From: Methanobacteriota archaeon
Lineage (GTDB): Archaea > Thermoplasmatota > E2 > DHVEG-1
NCBI GenBank assembly: GCA_026394435.1
Contig: JAPKYG010000041.1
Span: 1-7,619 of the forward strand
DNA length: 7,619 nucleotides
Reading direction: 5' to 3'
The notes beneath the pieces were generated by a model. That model was not told where the DNA came from and searched no databases. It worked only from the letters and a program-made list of their open reading frames with translations. Positions 1 to 4,564 of the stretch are shown here, one piece after another (positions within the stretch are counted from its first letter, which is position 1; each line of letters begins with the position of its first letter). Both the position numbers and the translations under genes were made by a program.

Positions 1-1
1 C

Positions 2-349
2 TTTAGAGGGCAGGCGAAAGCCTGCCGCGTGCGACAAAAAAGAGTATGGTTTGATGGGAGAAAAAAGAGATGCAGCTTTCCATCTGCGGGTCTTACGCTG
101 ATGCTACAGACCGCGCAGTATTCTCAGCTGCAGTTAATAAATCATGCGTTCATTGGTATTCAGTTACAAACATCAAGCTATGATGTTATCAGCGGCAACA
201 GGATTGAAAATAATGGCGGTCAGGGGATAGATCTCTTCCTCAGCAGTAACCATAATTCCATTCTCAATAATTCAATTATAAATAATGCAAAGGAAGCTAT
301 CCTTGTTGGTGGTATTTCCCCAAAGCTATCGGTGGTTTGCTTCGCCTAA
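2..349 (+). pseudogene. Remnant of a right-handed beta-helix (NosD/pectin-lyase-like) protein, open at the left edge
   Basis: This frame is open from base 2 to a TAA at 347-349, so the left end is cut by the window; the first internal start is GTG at 29. Only about bases 131-310 look like a known fold. There, short beta-helix rungs occur at a spacing near 22 residues, with the Asn-rich turns typical of NosD/parallel beta-helix repeats (ISGNRIENNGGQGIDLFLSS, then NSILNNSIINN). Such repeats usually occur many times in large exported or surface proteins of archaea. Here there are barely two or three, the upstream part is basic and Cys-containing and does not look like beta-helix, and the ORF ends in an unrelated tail. 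I infer a decayed or rearranged fragment. It could also be the true C-terminal end of a long gene to the left. No function should be inferred. Confidence 0.45.
9..26. repeat. Perfect 7-bp hairpin with GAAA tetraloop
   Basis: GGCAGGC (9-15), GAAA (16-19) and GCCTGCC (20-26) form a perfect GC-rich inverted repeat closed by a GNRA-type loop. It lies in the same open frame as the beta-helix remnant, but that stretch does not look like coding sequence for that fold. It could be part of a structured RNA whose remainder is left of the window, a mobile-element end, or chance. Confidence 0.5.
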
Positions 350-408
350 ATTTCGACCGACATCCTGCAAAACAACCATATAACGTCTCCACCTTTGTAT
401 AGGACCAT

Positions 409-424
409 CTTTCTTCTTTTTTTT
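409..424 (+). terminator. T-rich tract, possible archaeal terminator
   Basis: A run of T interrupted by two C (ending in eight T at 417-424) follows the beta-helix remnant and precedes the next TATA box. Archaeal RNA polymerase terminates on such U-rich stretches without needing a hairpin. The assignment rests on composition and position only. Confidence 0.4.
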
Positions 425-479
425 AAAATTGATTAGCACAAAACATGAGTTAAATCTTACTTACGCTTCTCCGATACTA

Positions 480-487
480 TTATAAAA
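480..487 (+). promoter_or_regulatory. TATA box upstream of the small membrane protein
   Basis: TTATAAAA is a near-ideal archaeal TATA element. Initiation would be expected near 508-512, giving a leader of roughly 25-40 bases before the starts at 535 and 547. Confidence 0.5.
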
Positions 488-546
488 AGATATACGTTTT
501 TGGTGTTTGGAGCTAAAAACAATAGAAATATCGGATGGTTAACAGT

Positions 547-708
547 ATGAAATACAGAGATATTCTTACGACGTTTTTCATCCTCGGATTCTTTCTTTCC
601 CTTGTGTACACCCTTGGTGTAGCACAATCAGTTTGGTACTGGTGGATTGTACCTATCGCGTTTGGCGTTGCCTTAGCCTGGGCAATTTATTACTTGTGGT
701 TGACATAA
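547..708 (+). CDS. Small two-helix membrane protein (53 aa), function unknown
   Basis: This ORF has 53 codons from ATG 547 to TAA 706-708. An in-frame ATG at 535 would add four residues (MVNS). The predicted protein begins with a charged MKYRD, has a hydrophobic segment at about residues 7-27 (TTFFILGFFLSLVYTLGVA), a short aromatic turn (QSVWYWW), and a second segment at about 33-52 rich in Ile, Ala, Tyr and Trp. This predicts a two-span integral membrane protein with little outside the bilayer. A TATA box lies about 60 bases upstream. GGATGG at 533-538 is an imperfect ribosome site at suitable spacing for 547, while the ATG at 535 lies inside it, which favours 547. I do not recognise a family. 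Coding bias is plausible, but the length makes it uncertain. Confidence 0.55.
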   Translation: MKYRDILTTFFILGFFLSLVYTLGVAQSVWYWWIVPIAFGVALAWAIYYLWLT

Positions 709-770
709 AAAAATCGATGTGTATCCGAATTTTTTATTCATGGTGGATATTACTATTTACGAGGTAGTAT

Positions 771-887
771 ATGATTCTGCCAAAGTGTTGCCTGCATCTC
801 TGGAGAGCAAGAGACCTGTTTTCATTTAATTATTGCTCAAAGTGTATCGTCCAGTTCAATCATAACCTGCTTAAGGGAAACGTTTAA
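771..887 (+). CDS. Doubtful 38-aa ORF with Cys pairs and a good ribosome site
   Basis: ATG 771 to TAA 885-887 encodes 38 residues. GAGGT at 761-765 sits five bases before the ATG and matches the archaeal 16S anti-Shine-Dalgarno well. The product has Cys at 6 and 7, His at 9 and a CSKC pair at 22-25, which could bind one zinc, but the rest has no recognisable fold and the C-terminal part looks random. The end overlaps the TATA box of pus10, so it could be a regulatory leader ORF or simply chance. No homologue comes to mind. Confidence 0.2.
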   Translation: MILPKCCLHLWRARDLFSFNYCSKCIVQFNHNLLKGNV

Positions 888-889
888 AC
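876..889 (+). promoter_or_regulatory. BRE-TATA promoter of pus10, probably giving a leaderless mRNA
   Basis: GGAAAC (876-881) immediately precedes GTTTAAAC (882-889), a TFB-recognition plus TATA-like arrangement. The TATA centre lies about 28 bases before the pus10 ATG at 914, so transcription would begin at or just before the start codon. No Shine-Dalgarno precedes that ATG, which agrees with leaderless translation. Confidence 0.5.
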
Positions 890-913
890 AACTCGTAACA
901 TTCAGCATCCTTA

Positions 914-2128
914 ATGAAGGGCGAAACATTGAAACAAGCAGAACAACTCCTGCATGAGTACCGACTCTGCGACTCTTGTTTCGGAAGATTATTCAGAAAA
1001 GAAATCAAAGATGGTACCAACTCGCAGAAAGGCGAATCCATCAGAAAACAACTGCACCGTACAGATAAGACAGCAACACATGACTGTTGGCTATGCGAAG
1101 GACTCATTGATGAAATCCCTCATTTCACCAAAATAATCGCTGACGCCGTCAAAGATTACGAGTTTGAAACCTTCCTCGTCGGTTCAAAAATAGACGAAGA
1201 CATCCAAGAAAAAGAACAACGCCTCTGGAAACATCTGAAACTGGAGGACGCTGAACCCATCAAGATGGAAATCAACAGAGAAATCGGAAAAATCCTCGAA
1301 CCACAACTCGGGAAAACAGTTGATATCCCTAACCCTGAAATCATGGCGGTCATCGACACCGCCTACGACATCGTCTCTCTTCAAATAACCTCGTTATTCA
1401 TTTATGGGAGATATAAGAAACTCCAGAGAGGAATCCCTCAAACGAAATGGCCATGTCAGATCTGTCGCGGTAAAGGGTGCAAGAAATGTAACTATACCGG
1501 AAAACTGTATGAAACCACGGTTGAAGAACTCGTCGCTCAGAAAGCCTTGGAACTCACCAAAGGAACCGAGGAATCATTCCATGGCAGCGGACGAGAAGAC
1601 ATCGATGCCCTTATGCTAGGATCCGGACGACCGTTCGTTCTTGAAATCAAAAACCCAAAAATAAGAAACATCAACCTTCCACTGCTGGAAAAAGAGACAA
1701 ACAAGACCACAAAAAACAAAGTTGAAATCACTTCCCTGCGGTTTTCCACCAGAGACGAAATCGCACGTATCAAAGCAGCAGAATTCAGAAAAACCTATCG
1801 AGTCACCCTTGAAGCAACCCAACCTTTGAATAAAGAAAAACTTATAAAGGTGGCTCAGACATTACAGGGTAAACTCATAAAGCAGTTGACACCAACTCGA
1901 GTAGCCCATCGCCGGGCCAACAAGATTAGAGAACGCACAATATACAACTGCACCATTGAAACGGTAGAGGGCATCATAGCCAGACTAACTCTAGAAACCG
2001 AATCCGGCACCTATGTAAAGGAATTCGTTTCTGGCGATGACAACAAAACCCAACCGAACCTCAGTGAACTCATAGGCATTCCCTGCAAAGTCAAAGAACT
2101 CGATGTAATCGATGTCAAGGGGGAATAA
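914..2128 (+). CDS. pus10: tRNA pseudouridine synthase Pus10
   Basis: Archaeal Pus10 converts U54 and, in many species, U55 of the tRNA T-loop to pseudouridine. This 404-residue protein has the family's layout. An N-terminal zinc module uses two CxxC pairs (C19/C22 in LCDSCFGRLF and C58/C61 in HDCWLCEGL). A THUMP-like RNA-binding region follows (about 70-165). A second CxxC pair set (C181/C184, C189/C192, CQICRGKGCKKCNYTGK) leads into the catalytic domain. The active-site motif FHGSGREDIDALMLGSGRPF lies at 222-241, with Asp231 the likely catalytic residue. The conserved C-terminal GTYVKEF and LSELIG motifs are present. The position after Asp231-Ala is Leu233, where I recall Arg in most relatives (REDxDxRMLG). 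The ATG at 914 keeps the conserved N-terminus and sits at leaderless distance from a TATA box. It heads the cluster, with L21e starting six bases after its stop. Coding-strand composition is A- and C-rich. Confidence 0.95.
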   Translation: MKGETLKQAEQLLHEYRLCDSCFGRLFRKEIKDGTNSQKGESIRKQLHRTDKTATHDCWLCEGLIDEIPHFTKIIADAVKDYEFETFLVGSKIDEDIQEKEQRLWKHLKLEDAEPIKMEINREIGKILEPQLGKTVDIPNPEIMAVIDTAYDIVSLQITSLFIYGRYKKLQRGIPQTKWPCQICRGKGCKKCNYTGKLYETTVEELVAQKALELTKGTEESFHGSGREDIDALMLGSGRPFVLEIKNPKIRNINLPLLEKETNKTTKNKVEITSLRFSTRDEIARIKAAEFRKTYRVTLEATQPLNKEKLIKVAQTLQGKLIKQLTPTRVAHRRANKIRERTIYNCTIETVEGIIARLTLETESGTYVKEFVSGDDNKTQPNLSELIGIPCKVKELDVIDVKGE

Positions 2129-2134
2129 CAAAAT

Positions 2135-2428
2135 ATGGTGAAACGATCAAAAGGAACACGAAGTAAAAGCCGATACATCATGAGAAAAAAACCGCGAACG
2201 CGCGGTGTTTCCTCTATAACGAGAGCACTACAACAATTTGAAGTTGGAGTTAGCGTCAGCATTGACATTGACTCTGCGGTGCACAAAGGCATGCCGCATC
2301 CACGGTTCCAAGGACGTACCGGAAAAATTGAAGGCATGCAAGGCGACGCCTACCTCGTTGGTGTCACGGTTGGTAAGAAACATAAAACACTCATTGTGCT
2401 GCCAGAGCATTTGGGGAGAGTAACGTAA
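2135..2428 (+). CDS. rpl21e: Large-subunit ribosomal protein L21e
   Basis: This 97-residue basic protein is the archaeal/eukaryotic L21e, a component of the 50S subunit; the length is standard for archaea. The N-terminal 30 residues are very basic and Ser/Thr-rich (KRSKGTRSKSRYIMRKKPRT), as in the rRNA-buried extension of the family. The SH3-like barrel follows, with characteristic HKGMPHPRFQGRTGKIEG (50-67) and a closing beta strand plus LPEHLGRV tail. AAGGGGGA just before the pus10 stop is the ribosome site, ten bases from the ATG, so translation is probably linked to pus10. The next gene starts directly after its TAA. The identification is secure. Confidence 0.96.
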   Translation: MVKRSKGTRSKSRYIMRKKPRTRGVSSITRALQQFEVGVSVSIDIDSAVHKGMPHPRFQGRTGKIEGMQGDAYLVGVTVGKKHKTLIVLPEHLGRVT

Positions 2429-2773
2429 ATGGAAACTTCAACAGAAGAAACCGGTAAAATTGTTTCCCTAGCAGAAGTAAAAAACATACTTAAGAAAATC
2501 AGTAAGGAACGAAAAGAGCTCCTTTATGAGCAGAGAATCGCCTTGGAGCACGCAGAAAAATTTGCAAAACTTACTGCGAAACAAACCAAGGATTTAATCA
2601 CTGAGTTAATGAAACTTGATCATGTCGAAGAAATTCATGCGTACAAAATAGCGGACATACTTCCTAATACAGAGGATGATGTGAAAGCTATTTTTGCCAA
2701 AGAGCGATATACGCCGAATGATAAAGAAATAAAAAACGTCCTGGAGATCGTAAAAAAACATTCTGTTGAATAG
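2429..2773 (+). CDS. rpoF: DNA-directed RNA polymerase subunit F (Rpb4 homologue)
   Basis: RpoF (Rpo4) pairs with RpoE (Rpo7) to form the stalk of archaeal RNA polymerase, which helps open-complex formation, binds emerging RNA and aids processivity and termination. The 114 residues are typical in length. The fold is all-helical: a first conserved part around VSLAEVKNILKKISKERKEL, a long amphipathic helix with HAEKFAKLTAKQTKDLITEL, then the HRDC-like end with ADILPNTEDDVKAIFAKER (78-96) followed by NDKEIKNVLEIVKKH. The ILP...DDV.AIF.KER segment is diagnostic for the family. The ATG abuts the L21e stop with no spacing, and GGGGAGAG (2413-2420) inside rpl21e is its ribosome site. This order (L21e, RpoF, DUF655, KsgA) is a known euryarchaeal arrangement. 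Confidence 0.95.
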   Translation: METSTEETGKIVSLAEVKNILKKISKERKELLYEQRIALEHAEKFAKLTAKQTKDLITELMKLDHVEEIHAYKIADILPNTEDDVKAIFAKERYTPNDKEIKNVLEIVKKHSVE

Positions 2774-2791
2774 TGGTGGGGGTTGGTTATC

Positions 2792-3364
2792 GTGGAAGAT
2801 TATGTCTATGTCTTAGATTACTTGGCAAAAGGACGTGGGGATCTCCCAGCGTTTAAGAGAAACCCGGTCGTCTACGGCATCGGGGAAAGCCAGTACACAT
2901 TTCTTGAATTGATACCGAAGCGAGATGCTACATTCACCACTGGTGAACGTATCTATGTCGGCAAAGACCCAACGATGCGAACCAAAATTGAGAAAATCAA
3001 AGGGCGCGTCAATTTTGAGGATCTTACCTCGACTGCGCATGGGGAACTCCCATATGTACTATTAGATATTGTTCATAATAATGAAGCCCGGTATGTAAAA
3101 TTCTTCAACGAAGCATCCGCCATCTCAACGAGATACCATGTTCTTGAGCTCCTCCCTGGTCTGGGGAAGAAGATGATGATAGAAATCCTTGATGAACGAA
3201 AAAAGAAACCATTCACCACCTTAAAGGAGATGCAAGACCGTATTGACTTCCTGAGATCACCAGATAAACTTATCTCCAAACGTATCGAGTTAGAATTAGC
3301 TGATCCGAATCAAAAATACCGCATTTTCACCCGCCTGCCGTTGACACGGGACCAACAATACTGA
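2792..3364 (+). CDS. DUF655 family protein, probable nucleic-acid-binding, with helix-hairpin-helix
   Basis: This is an archaeal DUF655 protein of unknown biochemical role, found almost always between rpoF and ksgA. From GTG 2792 it has 190 residues and begins (M)EDYVYVLDYLAKG, the usual family start. A TTG at 2783 would add MVI but lies inside the ribosome site (GGTGGGGG, 2775-2782), so GTG at nine bases spacing is preferred. The N-terminal two-thirds contain beta-rich segments with basic loops (FLELIPKRDATFTTGERIYV). A helix-hairpin-helix-like stretch follows (LELLPGLGKKMMIEILDERK, then FTTLKEMQDRI), suggesting binding to RNA or DNA. The C-terminus ends in KYRIFTRLPL. The link with rRNA dimethylation comes only from the conserved position next to ksgA. 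Confidence 0.9.
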   Translation: MEDYVYVLDYLAKGRGDLPAFKRNPVVYGIGESQYTFLELIPKRDATFTTGERIYVGKDPTMRTKIEKIKGRVNFEDLTSTAHGELPYVLLDIVHNNEARYVKFFNEASAISTRYHVLELLPGLGKKMMIEILDERKKKPFTTLKEMQDRIDFLRSPDKLISKRIELELADPNQKYRIFTRLPLTRDQQY

Positions 3365-3368
3365 GAGA

Positions 3369-4115
3369 ATGGCAAAACAACGTTTTGGGCAGCACTTTCT
3401 TATTGATCTGTCAGTTGCCCACCGAGAAGTTGGATACGCGAAGCTTACCAAAGATGACGTTGTTCTCGAGATTGGTCCTGGACAAGGAGTCATCACTCGT
3501 TTATTAGCACAGAAAGCAAAACAAGTAATCGCTATAGAAATCGACCAACGACTCGTGGACAAATTGAAAACAACACTTCCGGAGAACGTAACCCTGATTT
3601 CTGGAGATGCTCTTTCTGTTGATTTCCAGACACTTCCGCGGTTTACGAAGATCGTCTCAAACCTCCCTTTTGAGATATCCTCACTAATCACGTTCAAATT
3701 CCTGGAATCTTCCTTTTCAAGAGCCATTCTGATTTATCAGAAGGATTTTGCTGAACGTCTCGTGGCACTCCCTGGAAAAAAGGAATATTCACGTCTCACC
3801 GTCGGTGTCTCCTATAAGGCACATTGTCGGATTTTGGAAGACGTCTCCCGAAGCTGCTTTTCTCCAGCGCCTAAAGTCGATTCCTCTATTGTCGAACTTA
3901 CCCCTCGCGAGAAACCCATGTTCAATGTTGAAAATGAGCGGTTTTTTTTTGAGCTCACGAAACAGTTGTTTAACCATCGGAGAAAAAAGATTAGATATAC
4001 GATTAAGGCATTGTATGGAGGCATCGAGCAACTCCCGTATCTTGATCAGCGAGTCGAGGAACTCACCCCAGAGCAGATCGGGGAACTGAGCAATGTTTTG
4101 TGGCACCTAAAATAA
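3369..4115 (+). CDS. ksgA: 16S rRNA adenine N6-dimethyltransferase KsgA/Dim1
   Basis: KsgA (RsmA/Dim1) uses S-adenosylmethionine to dimethylate two adjacent adenosines in the 3'-terminal hairpin of 16S rRNA during late 30S assembly. The 248-residue length fits the shorter archaeal forms. Visible motifs are GQHFLID (7-13), motif I EIGPGQG (34-40), acidic IEID (56-59) for the SAM ribose, GDAL (79-82), motif IV at NLPF (98-101), the QKDFAERLVALPGKKEYSRL segment (124-143), FSPAPKVDSS (164-173) and the basic FNHRRKKIR (201-209). Motif IV normally reads NLPY; here Phe replaces Tyr, a change also known in the mitochondrial relative TFB1M. The gene starts four bases after the DUF655 stop, with only a weak purine site (GAGA), so translational coupling is likely. 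A T-rich tract follows the stop. Confidence 0.95.
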   Translation: MAKQRFGQHFLIDLSVAHREVGYAKLTKDDVVLEIGPGQGVITRLLAQKAKQVIAIEIDQRLVDKLKTTLPENVTLISGDALSVDFQTLPRFTKIVSNLPFEISSLITFKFLESSFSRAILIYQKDFAERLVALPGKKEYSRLTVGVSYKAHCRILEDVSRSCFSPAPKVDSSIVELTPREKPMFNVENERFFFELTKQLFNHRRKKIRYTIKALYGGIEQLPYLDQRVEELTPEQIGELSNVLWHLK

Positions 4116-4121
4116 GACTTG

Positions 4122-4134
4122 TTTTCCATTTTTT
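4122..4134 (+). terminator. T-rich terminator of the pus10-ksgA cluster
   Basis: TTTT, CCA and then six T lie six bases after the ksgA stop and before a convergent gene on the other strand. This is typical of archaeal U-tract termination. Confidence 0.5.
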
Positions 4135-4137
4135 CAT

Positions 4138-4350
4138 CTATAGAAAAGAAGAAAGAATATTATCTTGGATCCAACTAAAAACTCCAATGATATCCAGCCC
4201 TATCAGCAACACAAAAAATAGCACAAAAAACAACAACAGCCGCAACGTAAACCGTAAAAACTGCCAGATAAGAAGCAACACAATCAACAAAATCAGAAAA
4301 ACCGCCCACAACGGAACTGAAATCGAAAGGAACTCCATCGCCACCAACAT
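4138..4350 (-). CDS. Small hydrophobic two-span membrane protein (70 aa), function unknown
   Basis: On the minus strand, ATG at 4350 to TAG at 4138-4140 gives 70 residues. Two strongly hydrophobic segments (about 8-30 and 34-58) are joined by a short WQFLRFTLR turn carrying two Arg. Few residues lie outside the membrane, apart from a C-terminal FSWIQDNILSSFL. An in-frame ATG at 4338 gives a 66-residue form starting MEFLSIS. A minus-strand TATA-like GTTTAAA lies at 4376-4370, and GTGAT precedes the first ATG by five bases. I know no family for it. The overlapping plus-strand ORF is Asn/Lys-rich, runs out of the ksgA end and through the sRNA, and is judged a shadow. The gene converges on ksgA and diverges from the sRNA and hef. 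Confidence 0.55.
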   Translation of the reverse strand: MLVAMEFLSISVPLWAVFLILLIVLLLIWQFLRFTLRLLLFFVLFFVLLIGLDIIGVFSWIQDNILSSFL

Positions 4351-4369
4351 AGAGAATCACTTCAATTCA

Positions 4370-4376
4370 TTTAAAC
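4370..4376 (-). promoter_or_regulatory. TATA-like element for the minus-strand membrane protein
   Basis: Read on the minus strand this is GTTTAAA, the same core as in the pus10 promoter. A start about 27 bases on falls near 4346, between the two candidate ATGs (4350 and 4338). The mRNA would then be nearly leaderless, or would use the second ATG. Confidence 0.35.
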
Positions 4377-4405
4377 ATTTGGAAAAACTCTTTACACCCC
4401 CAGCA

Positions 4406-4419
4406 GAAACAATTAAAAA
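4406..4419 (+). promoter_or_regulatory. BRE-TATA promoter of the C/D box sRNA
   Basis: GAAAC (4406-4410) directly precedes AATTAAAAA (4411-4419). The TATA centre is about 26 bases before 4441, exactly where the sRNA terminal stem begins. The same GAAAC-plus-TATA arrangement occurs before pus10. Confidence 0.55.
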
Positions 4420-4440
4420 TTCTCACACCATGGGAACAAC

Positions 4441-4513
4441 TGACCACAATGATGAAAAACTATCTCACACTGAGTGCTGCAACATGCTGAGAAATGGGCG
4501 AGCTGAGTGGTCA
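4441..4513 (+). ncRNA. C/D box 2'-O-methylation guide sRNA, predicted target 23S rRNA A-loop
   Basis: All parts of an archaeal C/D sRNA occur in order. A 5' stem strand TGACCAC (4441-4447) is followed by one A and the perfect C box ATGATGA (4449-4455). A 14-base first guide (4456-4469) leads to the D' box CTGA (4470-4473). A 10-base spacer precedes the C' box ATGCTGA (4484-4490, one change from consensus). A 12-base second guide (4491-4502) leads to the D box CTGA (4503-4506), and the 3' stem strand GTGGTCA (4507-4513) is perfectly complementary to the 5' strand. Such RNAs assemble with L7Ae, Nop5 and fibrillarin and direct methylation of the target base paired to the fifth guide base before D or D'. 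The D guide matches the conserved archaeal 23S segment UUCGCCCAUU over ten bases including one G-U, predicting 2'-O-methyl C at E. coli C2558. The D' guide target was not recognised. The reverse strand has no D boxes. Confidence 0.85.
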
Positions 4514-4514
4514 T

Positions 4515-4522
4515 CATATAAC
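4515..4522 (+). promoter_or_regulatory. Possible TATA box for hef
   Basis: CATATAAC begins two bases after the sRNA stem and would start transcription near 4543-4546, leaving about a 20-base leader with no Shine-Dalgarno. An alternative, weaker AAACATACAAAA (4531-4542) would place the start at about 4563-4566, that is, leaderless at the GTG. Read-through from the sRNA promoter is a third option. Confidence 0.35.
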
Positions 4523-4564
4523 CTTCCCCCAAACATACAAAAACTCTAATTCCATGTCAATTCT

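Larger units (their letters stand above)
350..913. other. Gene-poor region with two small ORFs and promoter-like motifs
   Basis: No large ORF crosses this stretch. It is AT-rich and contains a T-rich tract (409-424), a good TATA box (480-487), a probable small membrane protein (547-708), a doubtful 38-codon ORF with a Shine-Dalgarno (771-887) and the pus10 promoter (876-889). I looked for tRNA T-arm patterns, C/D boxes and direct repeats and saw nothing convincing. One GTTCAATC at about 855 lacks a matching arm. Confidence 0.6.

Noticed and set aside
761..870. Possible tRNA (GTTCAATC T-loop-like motif)
   Set aside because: The flanking bases do not form a T-arm, and no acceptor or anticodon stem could be built.
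1109..1142. TGATGA followed by CTGA within pus10 as a second C/D sRNA
   Set aside because: Only one box pair, about 26 bases apart, no C'/D' boxes or terminal stem, and within conserved coding sequence.
2783..2791. TTG at 2783 as the start of the DUF655 gene
   Set aside because: It lies immediately after or within the GGTGGGGG ribosome site; GTG at 2792 has proper spacing and gives the family N-terminus.
3296..3727. 143-codon minus-strand ORF antisense to ksgA
   Set aside because: It lies opposite conserved KsgA motifs I-IV, and has no family resemblance.
4100..4549. 149-codon plus-strand ORF overlapping the end of ksgA
   Set aside because: Its product is Asn/Lys-rich with no recognisable fold, it overlaps ksgA, it runs antisense to a clearly hydrophobic minus-strand protein, and it reads through the C/D sRNA.
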